Shown one piece after another: positions 43,868 through 52,756 of a stretch of 64,000 nt of DNA. Each line of letters opens with the position of its first letter. The stretch's first letter is position 1. The notes under the pieces were generated by a model. That model was not told the DNA's origin. It did no database searches and was given only the letters and a program-made list of their open reading frames with translations. The stretch spans positions 3,286,001 to 3,350,000 of the forward strand of contig NZ_CP130945.1 of assembly GCF_050389805.1 (NCBI RefSeq), written 5' to 3'. The DNA is from Bacillus_BD sp050389805 (GTDB taxonomy: Bacteria > Bacillota > Bacilli > Bacillales > Cytobacillaceae). A program made the translations under genes and the position numbers.

Positions 43868-45274
43868 CTACAGTATAAAACGACTCAAATCTTTATTACG
43901 TGAAATTGCCCCTAACTTATCCTCAACATAGGTTGGTGTAATCGATACGGTTTCCATTGTTATATCTGGAGCTTCGAAGGATAAATCTTCAAGTAATTTT
44001 TCTAATATAGTATGCAAGCGTCTTGCACCGATATTATCTGTATTTTGGTTAACCTCGTATGCAACTTGAGCAATTTTATTTATAGCTTCGTCAGAAAATT
44101 CAATTTGTATACCTTCTGTAGCCAATAATGCTTGATATTGTTTAATTAATGCATTATCAGGTTCAATCAATATTTTTATGAAATCTTCTGTTGTTAGCTT
44201 CGTTAACTCAACACGAATAGGGAAGCGCCCTTGCAACTCTGGAATTAAATCCGATGGCTTAGCTATATGAAAAGCTCCCGCAGCGATAAATAAAACATGG
44301 TCCGTTTTAACTGAGCCGTATTTCGTCATAACAGTTGATCCTTCCACAATCGGCAGGATATCGCGTTGAACCCCTTCACGCGAAACATCTGCTGAAGATC
44401 CACCGCCATTATTTTTACTAGCAATTTTATCAATTTCGTCAATAAAAATAATTCCAGCTTGCTCTGCACGATTTATGGCTTCTTGGGTTACTTCATCCAT
44501 ATCAATAAGTTTTTGTGCTTCTTCCCCAGTTAACACTTTACGAGCATCACGGACTGATAGTTTACGTTTTTTACGTCGCTTTGGAATAAGACTTCCCAAT
44601 GCGTCTTGCATGTTAATCCCCATTTGTTCCATACCAGATCCCTGTAACATATCAAACATGGAAGGTTGTTGTTCCTCTACCTCAACCGTAACGGTTTCGT
44701 TTTCAAGTTCACCTTCATCCAATTGTCTCTTAACTGCTCTTCTTTTCTCTTGTATACTAAGTTCTTCAGCTTCATTATTATTTTCACTTTCTTGATTATT
44801 ACCACCAAAGAACATTTCAAGTGGGTTTTTCATCGTTGAATTTTTCTTGTTTGTTGGGACTAATAATTCAACTAAACGTTGATTCGCATTTTTCTCAGCA
44901 CGATCTTTTACTTGTAGCATTCTCTCTTCTCTTACAAGTCTAATTGAAGTTTCAACTAGATCTCTTACCATCGACTCGACATCCCGTCCAACATAGCCGA
45001 CTTCTGTAAATTTCGTTGCTTCGACTTTGACAAATGGGGCATTGACTAATTTAGCAATACGTCTAGCAATTTCCGTTTTACCTACTCCAGTAGGACCGAT
45101 CATCAAGATATTTTTAGGACTGATTTCATCTCGTATATTTTCATCTAACAAACTGCGGCGATAACGATTTCGAAGAGCAACTGCAACTGCTTTTTTTGCC
45201 TCTTTTTGTCCGATAATATATTGATCAAGTCTTTCAACAATTTGACGTGGCGTTAAATTTAAACTCATTCCCAT
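43868..45274 (-). CDS. hslU: HslU/ClpY protease ATPase subunit
   Basis: AAA+ unfoldase partner of HslV. 468 aa from ATG at 45274 (GGGGAG 9 bases upstream). Walker A MIGPTGVGKTEIARR, Walker B GIIFIDEIDKIA, an I-domain insertion with acidic stretches (about 135-240), sensor 1 and 2, and the C-terminal tail DLSRFIL that inserts into HslV. Confidence 0.97.
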   Translation of the reverse strand: MGMSLNLTPRQIVERLDQYIIGQKEAKKAVAVALRNRYRRSLLDENIRDEISPKNILMIGPTGVGKTEIARRIAKLVNAPFVKVEATKFTEVGYVGRDVESMVRDLVETSIRLVREERMLQVKDRAEKNANQRLVELLVPTNKKNSTMKNPLEMFFGGNNQESENNNEAEELSIQEKRRAVKRQLDEGELENETVTVEVEEQQPSMFDMLQGSGMEQMGINMQDALGSLIPKRRKKRKLSVRDARKVLTGEEAQKLIDMDEVTQEAINRAEQAGIIFIDEIDKIASKNNGGGSSADVSREGVQRDILPIVEGSTVMTKYGSVKTDHVLFIAAGAFHIAKPSDLIPELQGRFPIRVELTKLTTEDFIKILIEPDNALIKQYQALLATEGIQIEFSDEAINKIAQVAYEVNQNTDNIGARRLHTILEKLLEDLSFEAPDITMETVSITPTYVEDKLGAISRNKDLSRFIL

Positions 45275-45294
45275 ATATGACAACTCCCCTTTCT

Positions 45295-45837
45295 TTATAA
45301 TTCTTCAACAATGATATTGTGGTTTGTATAAACACAGATTTCAGCTGCTATTTCAAGTGATGCCTTCGCAATTTCTTTTGCAGATAATTGTTCACCAGCA
45401 TGTTTTTTCAATGCCCTTCCAGCTGACAATGCATAGTTACCGCCAGAACCAATCGCTAAAATGCCATCATCCGGTTCAATTACTTCACCTGTTCCAGACA
45501 CAAGTAATAAATCAGTGTCATTCATCACAATTAGCATCGCCTCTAATTTTCGTAAAACTTTATCACTACGCCATAGTTTCGCTAATTCTACTGAGGCTCG
45601 TTGTAGGTTGCCGTTATATTCTTCAAGTTTACTTTCGAACAGTTCAAATAATGTAAAAGCATCAGCAACTGAACCGGCAAATCCCGCCAACACTTTACCA
45701 TTAAACAATTTTCTTACTTTTTTTGCTGTGTGTTTCATCACAACTGCATTTCCCATTGTAACTTGACCATCTCCTGCCATTGCACACCGACCATTATGCT
45801 GAATGGCAAATATAGTAGTTGCATGAAAACCTGACAT
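45295..45837 (-). CDS. hslV: HslV/ClpQ protease peptidase subunit
   Basis: Proteasome-like peptidase. 180 aa. The mature N-terminus after Met removal is Ser (SGFHATTIFAIQHNG), as in B. subtilis ClpQ (CodW), where an N-terminal Ser rather than Thr is the nucleophile; the classical Thr-Thr lies five residues further in. Motifs GDGQVTMGN and GKVLAGFAGSVAD are present. AGGAGG precedes the start. Confidence 0.95.
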   Translation of the reverse strand: MSGFHATTIFAIQHNGRCAMAGDGQVTMGNAVVMKHTAKKVRKLFNGKVLAGFAGSVADAFTLFELFESKLEEYNGNLQRASVELAKLWRSDKVLRKLEAMLIVMNDTDLLLVSGTGEVIEPDDGILAIGSGGNYALSAGRALKKHAGEQLSAKEIAKASLEIAAEICVYTNHNIIVEEL

Positions 45838-46048
45838 CAGTTTGCCTCCTTCAAGTATGATAATAAAAACGAAGAATTTCTTATGTATACTTACATTTCT
45901 AATTTACGATTGAAATCAGTTTAAGATTCAAAAATATTTTATAGAATGTAAAAACATTTATAATAACGACTTACCTACTATTTTCCCTGAAATAAAATGT
46001 ATTAATACCTTATAATGTTCATTTTCTAGTATTCATACAACCAATCCC

Positions 46049-46066
46049 TTGTTCATTTTTGAACAA
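46049..46066. promoter_or_regulatory. Inverted repeat TTGTTCA/TGAACAA upstream of hslV
   Basis: Perfect 7-bp arms with a four-base spacer, and a partial third site (TTGTGAACAA) about 40 bases away on the topA side. Looks like a possible operator cluster for the hslVU-codY operon. The regulator is unknown. Confidence 0.4.
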
Positions 46067-46265
46067 TCAAATGCCCAATGCCATTTTTAAACCCAATTGT
46101 ATATTGTGAACAATTTATAAGTTTTTGTAAATACTTTTTTTATAAATTTCATAAATAATTCACATTATATATGAATGAAATCCAATATTGACTTAAGAGT
46201 AGCATATAAAAATAGGTAAAAGCAAATTATTAACGAAATTTTCAAAAAAGTTATAAACCGAATAT

Positions 46266-46296
46266 CAAAAGGGTGAGTACATAACTCACCCTTTTG
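46266..46296 (-). terminator. Rho-independent terminator after topA
   Basis: CAAAAGGGTGAGT pairs perfectly with ACTCACCCTTTTG around a five-base loop. It directly abuts the topA stop codon. The T-rich side of the stem supplies the U-tract. Confidence 0.85.
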
Positions 46297-48375
46297 TTAA
46301 CTCTGCGGTTCTTCTTTATAATCGCATTCCACACATTGAACTTGAACACCTTTTTTAAGTTTCTTTTCAACCAATATTGCTTCACACTTAGGACAGTTAC
46401 GAGGTAAAGGTTTATCCCAAGACAGAAAGTCGCATTCAGGATAGCGATCACAGCCGTAAAAAATTCGGCGTTTTTTCGATTTCCGCTCTATTAGATTTCC
46501 CTCTTGACATTTCGGACACTTTACACCGATTTCTTTTACAATCGCTTTCGTGTTCCGACAATCAGGAAAATTACTACATGCCATGAATTTACCGTATCTC
46601 CCCATTTTAAATACCATCGGACTGCCACATTGCTCACAATCTTCACCCGCTGGCTCATCTTTGATTTCAATATGTTGCATTTCTTTTTCCGCTTTTTCAA
46701 GTCTTTTTTCAAAACCTTGATAAAATTCATCGATGATTTCAATCCAGTTTATTTGACCTTCTTCTACATGATCTAAGCCTTCTTCCATTTTCGCAGTAAA
46801 CTCAACATCAAGTATTTCAGGGAAGAACTCACGTATTCCTTCAGTGACAATTTCTCCTAGTTCTGTTGGAATGAAGCGCTTATTTTCAAGAGCCACATAG
46901 CCTCTCTTTTGAATTGTATCCAATGTTGGAGCAAAGGTAGAGGGACGACCAATTCCCAGTTCTTCCAATGTCTTTACTAGCCTTGCTTCCGTATAACGTG
47001 GAGGTGGCTGCGTAAAATGTTGTTTCGGATCAATTTGCTTTGTGATAACTTTATCTCCCACTACTAGGTCTGGTAATTGACGGTCTTTTTTCTCTTCTAC
47101 TGGATCGTCTGTTCCTTCTACATACACTTTCATAAACCCAGAAAATTTAACTTTGGAGCCATTTGCCCTGAATATTACTGGACCATTTTTAAGATCAACC
47201 GTCATTGTATCCATAACAGCTGCTGCCATTTGGCTGGCAACAAAACGTTCCCAAATTAATTTATAAAGACGTAATTGGTCACGTGACAAAAATTCTTTTA
47301 AACTACTTGGTTCACGCATAGTACTTGTAGGTCTAATGGCTTCGTGGGCATCTTGAGCATTTGCACTTTTCTTTTCCTTCCGGTCATTACTTTGCAAATA
47401 TTCCGCGCCATAGGTACTTCTTATATAGTCAGCCGCCTCTTCCTTTGCCACATCTGAAATACGAGTTGAATCTGTTCTCATATAGGTTATTAGACCAACC
47501 GTACCTTCCTTACCTAATTCAATACCTTCATAAAGCTGCTGAGCAAGCATCATTGTTTTTTTAGCTCGGAAGTTTAATTTTCTGGCCGCTTCTTGTTGCA
47601 GAGATGAAGTTGTGAACGGCAATGCTGGATTTCTACGGCGTTCTTTTTTACTAACCGTTTCAACGACAAAAGAATTTCCGTCTAATTTTTTTAAAACATC
47701 ATCAACATCTTCTTTTTTGGAAAGTGCAACTTTTTTCTGATCTAACTCAAAGAATGAAGCTTCAAATCCTTCCATTCCTCTTAAAAATTCGCCTATGATC
47801 GTCCAATATTCTTCCGGAACAAAATTTTCAATTTCTCTTTCTCGATCAATAATTAATCGAACAGCTACTGATTGTACACGCCCAGCACTTAACCCTTTTT
47901 TTATCTTTTTCCATAATAAAGGGCTAATATTATACCCAACCAAACGATCTAAAACTCTTCTAGCTTGTTGGGCATCGACCAAATTCATATTAATCGGTCG
48001 AGGATTCTTAAATGAATCTTTTATCGCGTCTTTTGTAATTTCGTTAAAAACAACTCGACAATCCGAATCAACGTCAACATTTAAACTATTTGCCAAATGC
48101 CAAGCAATTGCTTCCCCTTCACGATCGGGGTCGGCTGCAAGATAGATTTTTTTAGCTTTTTTTGCTGCTGTTTTTAAATCTTTTAAAATAGGTCCCTTAC
48201 CTCTAATGGTAATATATTTGGGTTCAAAGTGTTTTTCTACATCAACTCCCATTTGACTTTTTGGTAAATCTCTTATATGCCCCATGGAAGCCTTCACTTT
48301 ATATTTTTTTCCTAAATACTTCTCAATCGTTTTCGCCTTTGCAGGTGACTCAACGATTACAAGAAAATCTGCCAT
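46297..48375 (-). CDS. topA: DNA topoisomerase I
   Basis: Relaxes negative supercoils. 692 aa. N-terminal TOPRIM (VIVESPAKAKTIEKYLGKKY, DPDREGEAIAWHL), catalytic Tyr in GLITYMRTDSTRIS, and three C-terminal four-Cys zinc fingers (CEQCGSPM...C, CPKCQEGN...C and CPKCEAIL...C). Start has GGAGGAC upstream; a consensus promoter lies about 80-108 bases before it. Confidence 0.98.
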   Translation of the reverse strand: MADFLVIVESPAKAKTIEKYLGKKYKVKASMGHIRDLPKSQMGVDVEKHFEPKYITIRGKGPILKDLKTAAKKAKKIYLAADPDREGEAIAWHLANSLNVDVDSDCRVVFNEITKDAIKDSFKNPRPINMNLVDAQQARRVLDRLVGYNISPLLWKKIKKGLSAGRVQSVAVRLIIDREREIENFVPEEYWTIIGEFLRGMEGFEASFFELDQKKVALSKKEDVDDVLKKLDGNSFVVETVSKKERRRNPALPFTTSSLQQEAARKLNFRAKKTMMLAQQLYEGIELGKEGTVGLITYMRTDSTRISDVAKEEAADYIRSTYGAEYLQSNDRKEKKSANAQDAHEAIRPTSTMREPSSLKEFLSRDQLRLYKLIWERFVASQMAAAVMDTMTVDLKNGPVIFRANGSKVKFSGFMKVYVEGTDDPVEEKKDRQLPDLVVGDKVITKQIDPKQHFTQPPPRYTEARLVKTLEELGIGRPSTFAPTLDTIQKRGYVALENKRFIPTELGEIVTEGIREFFPEILDVEFTAKMEEGLDHVEEGQINWIEIIDEFYQGFEKRLEKAEKEMQHIEIKDEPAGEDCEQCGSPMVFKMGRYGKFMACSNFPDCRNTKAIVKEIGVKCPKCQEGNLIERKSKKRRIFYGCDRYPECDFLSWDKPLPRNCPKCEAILVEKKLKKGVQVQCVECDYKEEPQS

Positions 48376-48454
48376 TCTAAAGTCCTCCTCTAAGAGGGAT
48401 TCTATCCACTTATATTTATTCTCTTATTTTACAGTTATCTTAAAATACTCATTA

Positions 48455-48483
48455 TTATTATCTATTTTGAATATATCTGTCAA
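48455..48483 (-). promoter_or_regulatory. SigA promoter for topA
   Basis: Minus strand TTGACA, 17-base spacer, TAATAA, followed by a leader of about 75 bases. It begins eight bases after the end of the family B repeat copy. Confidence 0.7.
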
Positions 48484-48490
48484 ATAATTT

Positions 48491-48700
48491 GAAAAGTGGA
48501 AGCGCCTCGCCTAGTCCGTTTGGACTGATTTGCACAGGTTGTGCAGACATCGTCGTTTACCATAAATTGTGGTGGCTCTTAGTCCATGCTCTCCCTTTAG
48601 ATCAAGAAACATTATGAGTACATATATACGAATCAATGTTAACAATCGTTAAGGAAGAAACAGGAAGTCTACTAGGAGCTAGGCGCTGGAGCTAGACATC
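48491..48700. repeat. Intergenic repeat family B, single copy (dprA-topA)
   Basis: About 210 bp bounded by GAAAAGTGGAAGCGCCTCG and GCTAGGCGCTGGAGCTAGACA, ends characteristic of a repeat widespread in Bacillaceae intergenic DNA. Interior includes TTGCACAGGTTGTGCAGACAT, shared in inverted sense with 61372-61744. Confidence 0.65.
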
Positions 48701-48930
48701 CATCTAAATTAAAAAACTTATACTTTCGTAAATATTTAGTAGCAATTTTAACTACATATCTCGCAAACGTTTTCAACCCATTTCTATGGAAAATATAGCC
48801 AAGAATAAATTCTGTTTCTGTTGCAAAATGTATAACAGTTTGTAAATAATTTCAACCTTTTTATTTTATAACTTAAAAAATATTGGTTAAAAAACGATTT
48901 TCTAGGCGAAATAGTACATGTCATGGAATG
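48701..48930. other. Rest of dprA-topA gap
   Basis: AT-rich sequence between the repeat and the dprA stop. I see no gene, terminator or convincing regulatory element in it. Confidence 0.4.
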
Positions 48931-49806
48931 TTATCTTTTTTCAGGGTATGAAAGCTCCTCAATTATATCTTGAGAAGTTTGTACTAATTTTGCACCTTGT
49001 TGTATCAATTCATTTGTTCCAATTGAAAAAGGGCTTGAAATGGGACCTGGAATAGAAAAAACATCTCGTCCTTCCTGTACGGCATAGTTAGCTGTAATAA
49101 GCGAACCACTACTCTTTTTAGCCTCTACAACTAATGTCCCATGACTGATCCCTGCTATAATCCGATTACGCATAGGAAAATGCCATTTTTCCGGCCTCGT
49201 ATTCGGCGGATACTCGGATATAACAAGATGATTCTTCATCATTTCTTGAGCTAAAGGAATATTTTCTTTTGGGTATAAATGATTGAATCCCCCAGCTATC
49301 ACACCGATGGTTTCACCTTTTAATTTTATGGTCGTTGCATGAGCGTATGCATCGACGCCTATTGCTAATCCACTAACAATAACATACTTTTGCCTTATTA
49401 ATGAAGGAAATAATAACTCAATTGCGTTTTTCCCATAATTTGTTGCAAGTCTAGAGCCCACGACAGCAAGTAATCTTTCCCTATGTAACATATTAAAATT
49501 TCCTCGCGAATAAATAACCCATGGTGGCTTATATGTTTCCCGTAAAATTGGCGGATAATCGGGATCAAAAATAGTGGTGGTCTTAATGTCTAAGCGTTCA
49601 TATTGCAGGATATTATTCATGATATTTTGTGAATATAAATCGGTTAGAGTATTTTTTGAGGAAGTTTGTGACGAAGTAAAGTCAATTTGTTTCATTTGAT
49701 AGAGGTACTTTAATTGTGGATCTTTTTTGAGAATCGTATAGATTTGGTTCCAACCTACTCCTCTACAATGATGAAGATGTACGAGCCTTTTTTTAAAATC
49801 TTTCAT
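48931..49806 (-). CDS. dprA: DNA processing protein DprA (Smf)
   Basis: Loads RecA on incoming single-stranded DNA during transformation. 291 aa. Rossmann-like core with VVGSRLATNYGKNAIELLFP, VSGLAIGVDAYAHATTIKLK, GGFNHLYPKENIPLA, RNRIIAGISHGTLVVEA and GSLITANYAVQEGRDVFSIP. GGAGG lies 6 bases upstream. It sits between sucD and topA as in B. subtilis. The C-terminal winged-helix domain of some DprA proteins is absent, as usual in Bacillus. Confidence 0.96.
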   Translation of the reverse strand: MKDFKKRLVHLHHCRGVGWNQIYTILKKDPQLKYLYQMKQIDFTSSQTSSKNTLTDLYSQNIMNNILQYERLDIKTTTIFDPDYPPILRETYKPPWVIYSRGNFNMLHRERLLAVVGSRLATNYGKNAIELLFPSLIRQKYVIVSGLAIGVDAYAHATTIKLKGETIGVIAGGFNHLYPKENIPLAQEMMKNHLVISEYPPNTRPEKWHFPMRNRIIAGISHGTLVVEAKKSSGSLITANYAVQEGRDVFSIPGPISSPFSIGTNELIQQGAKLVQTSQDIIEELSYPEKR

Positions 49807-50108
49807 ACTAATTCCTCCGTTTTAACAATTTCCACACATCATTTATATTTGACCCTGTTAAACTATTGTTAAGATCCATTTTAGGCATTTTACTTTCCAT
49901 TCAGCTATGCCCAACCACATTGAAACTTACTATGCATTGCCTGTCACACCTTCTCCTCAGGTGGCTTCGCGTCTTCCACTATAGTCAATAGTAGTCCAAA
50001 ATCAACAGGAAACCTTTCATACAGCCTTATTTTAATATAATGAATTAACACAAAAACATGGGAAATAAGCCTCTCTAGAAAGAGAGGCTTTCCAAGTCAA
50101 TTACCGTA
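49807..50108. other. sucD-dprA intergenic region
   Basis: 302 bp containing the sucD terminator at 50060-50090. The rest holds an inverted repeat GTTAAAC/TTGTTAAG near 49855 and no reading frame. A dprA promoter is expected here; the best candidate (TTAACA and ATATAA boxes about 50-75 bases before dprA) is weak. Confidence 0.4.
50060..50090 (-). terminator. Rho-independent terminator after sucD
   Basis: AAGCCTCTCT pairs perfectly with AGAGAGGCTT around a four-base loop; TATTTC follows on the minus strand. The T-tract is short, but the stem is strong and correctly placed. Confidence 0.75.
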
Positions 50109-51011
50109 TTAATGTGTTTTACACTTTTCGTATAACCCTTTTTCTCTAAGTACAGAAATTAATGTTTCGCCCATAACTGACGGAGTATCTGCTACTTTAA
50201 TTCCACACTCGTTCATCACACGAATTTTTTCATCAGCAGTGCCTTTTCCACCAGAAATAATTGCACCTGCATGACCCATACGTTTTCCTGGAGGAGCCGT
50301 GCGTCCACCAATAAAGCCAACAACTGGCTTCGTCATATTTTCTTTCACCCAAAGTGCAGCTTCCTCTTCAGCTGTTCCACCGATCTCACCAATCATAATA
50401 ACAGCTTCTGTTTCAGGATCTTCATTAAATGCTTTCAAAACATCAATGAAGTTTGTACCGTTTACAGGATCTCCACCAATACCAACAGCTGTTGTTTGAC
50501 CGATACCAGCTTGTGTTAATTGATGCACAGCTTCATAAGTTAATGTTCCAGAACGGGATACAACACCAACATGACCTTTTTTATGAATATAACCAGGCAT
50601 AATACCAATTTTACACTCATCCGCAGTAATGACTCCTGGGCAGTTTGGACCAACGAGACGAGTTTTCTTTCCTTCCATATAACGCTTCACTTTTACCATA
50701 TCTAAGACTGGTATATGCTCTGTAATACAAATAACTAAATCCAGTTCAGCATCAACCGCTTCAATAATAGCATCTGCAGCGAATGGAGCAGGTACATAAA
50801 TAACAGAAGCAACTGCACCCGTTGCATCAACTGCGTCCTTTACGGTATTAAAAACTGGTACTCCCGCTGCCTCTTGACCGCCTTTTCCAGGAGATGTTCC
50901 TCCGACAATTTTTGTACCATATTCAAGCATTTGTTTTGTATGAAAAAGAGCCGTGGAACCAGTGATTCCTTGGACAATTACTTTTGTGTCTTTATTTATA
51001 AATACGCTCAC
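50109..51011 (-). CDS. sucD: Succinyl-CoA synthetase alpha subunit
   Basis: TCA cycle substrate-level phosphorylation. 300 aa. CoA-binding Rossmann domain (IVQGITGSTALFHTKQML), GPNCPGVITADECKIG, and the phosphohistidine loop GKRMGHAGAIISGGKGTADE. Follows sucC by 15 bases with its own ribosome site (AGGAGA). Confidence 0.98.
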   Translation of the reverse strand: MSVFINKDTKVIVQGITGSTALFHTKQMLEYGTKIVGGTSPGKGGQEAAGVPVFNTVKDAVDATGAVASVIYVPAPFAADAIIEAVDAELDLVICITEHIPVLDMVKVKRYMEGKKTRLVGPNCPGVITADECKIGIMPGYIHKKGHVGVVSRSGTLTYEAVHQLTQAGIGQTTAVGIGGDPVNGTNFIDVLKAFNEDPETEAVIMIGEIGGTAEEEAALWVKENMTKPVVGFIGGRTAPPGKRMGHAGAIISGGKGTADEKIRVMNECGIKVADTPSVMGETLISVLREKGLYEKCKTH

Positions 51012-51026
51012 AATGATTCTCCTTTC

Positions 51027-52187
51027 CTATTTAACTAGCGAAACGATTTTTTGGGCTCCATCAGCCATTGATTCTGCTGCTACGATATTTAACCCAGATT
51101 CATTTAAGATCTTTTTACCTAAGTCAACATTCGTTCCTTCTAAACGGACAACAAGAGGAACTTGTAAGCCAATTTGTTTTGCAGCCTCTATAACACCTTC
51201 TGCAATCACGTCACATTTCATAATTCCACCAAAGATATTCACAAAAATCCCTTTTACATTTTCATCAGAAAGGATAATCTTGAATGCTTCTGTTACCTTT
51301 TCTGCGGTTGCGCCACCACCAACATCTAAGAAGTTGGCTGGATCTCCACCGTAATGCTTGATAATGTCCATCGTAGACATAGCAAGACCCGCACCATTTA
51401 CCATACAACCGATATTTCCATCAAGGGAAATATAGCTTAAATCATACTTAGAAGCTTCGATTTCTTTCGGATCCTCTTCCTCAAGGTCACGATAGGCTAC
51501 TACATCCTTTTGTCTGTATAAAGCATTTGAATCAAAATTTAACTTAGCATCCAATGCCATTACTTTCCCATCACCCGTTACAACTAGTGGGTTAATTTCA
51601 GCAATGGAACAATCCTTTTCAATATAAGCTTGATATAGTCCCATCATGAATTTAACCGCTTGATTGACTAAATCATGTGGAATATTAATGTTAAAAGCAA
51701 TTCTACGTGCTTGATACGGCATTAACCCAACAACTGGATCAATTTCCTCTTTGAAAATTTTCTCAGGTGTTTCTGCTGCTACTTCTTCTATTTCTGTTCC
51801 ACCTTCTTCAGATGCCATTAAGACTACGCGAGAAGTTGCACGATCTAATACAAGTCCAACATAATATTCTTTCTTAATATCACAGCCTTCTTCAATCAGA
51901 AGACGTTTTACTTCTTTTCCTTCTGGTCCTGTTTGGTGTGTTACAAGTGTCTTGCCAAGAATTTCACTCGCATATGTACGAACTTCATCTAAATTTTTAG
52001 CTACTTTAACACCACCTGCTTTTCCTCGTCCACCAGCGTGAATTTGTGCTTTAACTACACAAACCTCAGTTCCTAATTCTTTTGCCGCTTCAACAGCTTC
52101 TTCAACTGTGAAAGCAACCTTACCTTTTGGAACTGTTACCCCGTATTGTCTGAGGATCTCTTTACCTTGGTACTCATGAATATTCAT
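51027..52187 (-). CDS. sucC: Succinyl-CoA synthetase beta subunit
   Basis: ATP-grasp subunit. 386 aa. KAQIHAGGRGKAGGVKVAK, nucleotide region EGCDIKKEYYVGLVLDR, CAEINP-type metal site (IAEINPLVVTGDGKVMALDA) and power helix GGDPANFLDVGGGATAEKV. Start has AGGAGGATGGGG upstream. Promoter and possible CcpA and CodY sites lie in the 266-bp leader. Confidence 0.98.
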   Translation of the reverse strand: MNIHEYQGKEILRQYGVTVPKGKVAFTVEEAVEAAKELGTEVCVVKAQIHAGGRGKAGGVKVAKNLDEVRTYASEILGKTLVTHQTGPEGKEVKRLLIEEGCDIKKEYYVGLVLDRATSRVVLMASEEGGTEIEEVAAETPEKIFKEEIDPVVGLMPYQARRIAFNINIPHDLVNQAVKFMMGLYQAYIEKDCSIAEINPLVVTGDGKVMALDAKLNFDSNALYRQKDVVAYRDLEEEDPKEIEASKYDLSYISLDGNIGCMVNGAGLAMSTMDIIKHYGGDPANFLDVGGGATAEKVTEAFKIILSDENVKGIFVNIFGGIMKCDVIAEGVIEAAKQIGLQVPLVVRLEGTNVDLGKKILNESGLNIVAAESMADGAQKIVSLVK

Positions 52188-52241
52188 TCCCCATCCTCCT
52201 ATTAAACTATTTAAAGATAGCAGTATTTAGTTGTTTACTAG

Positions 52242-52256
52242 TTTTTTCTGAAAATT
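52242..52256. promoter_or_regulatory. Candidate CodY box in the sucC leader
   Basis: TTTTTTCTGAAAATT matches the CodY consensus AATTTTCWGAAAATT at 13 of 15 positions. It lies downstream of the predicted promoter, in the leader, a position suited to roadblock or repression. CodY itself is encoded in this window. Confidence 0.45.
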
Positions 52257-52293
52257 GGTATTATTACCTTTAGTAGAAATATACTGCGCTTTC

Positions 52294-52323
52294 ATTTTAT
52301 CTTATAAAAAAGTCACTTGTCCA
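52294..52323 (-). promoter_or_regulatory. Candidate SigA promoter for sucCD
   Basis: Minus strand TGGACA, 18-base spacer, TAAAAT, about 105 bases before the sucC start. One mismatch in each box; AT-rich surroundings. Confidence 0.5.
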
Positions 52324-52378
52324 CTATAATGATTCAAAAATCCCTTTCTTTTTAAAATATTCAAAAATTAAGTTTATT

Positions 52379-52392
52379 TGCAATCGCTTACA
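52379..52392. promoter_or_regulatory. Candidate CcpA cre site upstream of sucCD
   Basis: TGCAATCGCTTACA matches cre consensus TGWAANCGNTNWCA at 13 of 14 positions. It lies about 56 bases upstream of the predicted -35 box. Carbon control of TCA genes makes this plausible, but upstream placement usually means activation or a weaker effect. Confidence 0.45.
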
Positions 52393-52453
52393 TTTTTTGT
52401 TGATATCCTTATATAGCATTTTTCTATTAGTTGCTTGCTATTATAAGGAAGAA

Positions 52454-52756
52454 TTAATTTTTATGCAGTTCTTTATTATCTACCATTTGTTTTTGATCAA
52501 GGCGATAAATAAACGCAAAGACCTCCGCAACCACCTTATAAAGATCTTCCGGAATTTGTTGATTGATATTCAATTCGCTTAGTAACTCAACGAGTGTTGG
52601 ATCTTCTTGTATAGGGATTCCACTTGCTTTTGCTTGCTCGACAATTTTTTTGGCTATTTCACCTTTTCCTTTGGCTATGACAGTTGGAGAAGTCATTTCT
52701 TGTTCATCATAATTCAATGCAACAGCTGCTCTTTTATGGCTCATTTCCTTACTCAT
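52454..52756 (-). CDS. ylqH: FlhB C-terminal-like protein YlqH
   Basis: 100 aa, similar to the cytoplasmic end of FlhB/YscU (AAVALNYDEQEMTSPTVIAK, GIPIQEDPTLVELLSELNIN, IPEDLYKVVAEVFAFIYRLD) but without membrane helices. It lacks the NPTH cleavage motif; the equivalent position begins with the strand after it. Start overlaps the end of the FliK-like gene (ATGA). B. subtilis has the same gene at this locus; a stand-alone partner or decoy of the export switch is possible. Confidence 0.85.
   Translation of the reverse strand: MSKEMSHKRAAVALNYDEQEMTSPTVIAKGKGEIAKKIVEQAKASGIPIQEDPTLVELLSELNINQQIPEDLYKVVAEVFAFIYRLDQKQMVDNKELHKN

Larger units (their letters stand above)
45838..46296 (-). other. AT-rich gap where trmFO and xerC are normally found
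   Basis: 459 bp between topA and hslV. It contains the topA terminator, an inverted repeat TTGTTCA-TTTT-TGAACAA at 46049-46066 with a related TTGTGAACAA nearby at about 46104, and otherwise very AT-rich sequence with no reading frame worth calling. I found no recognisable piece of trmFO or xerC (codV). Confidence 0.6.

Noticed and set aside
46251..46451. 66-aa minus-strand frame overlapping the topA end
   Set aside because: Out-of-frame shadow of the topA zinc-finger region that crosses the terminator.
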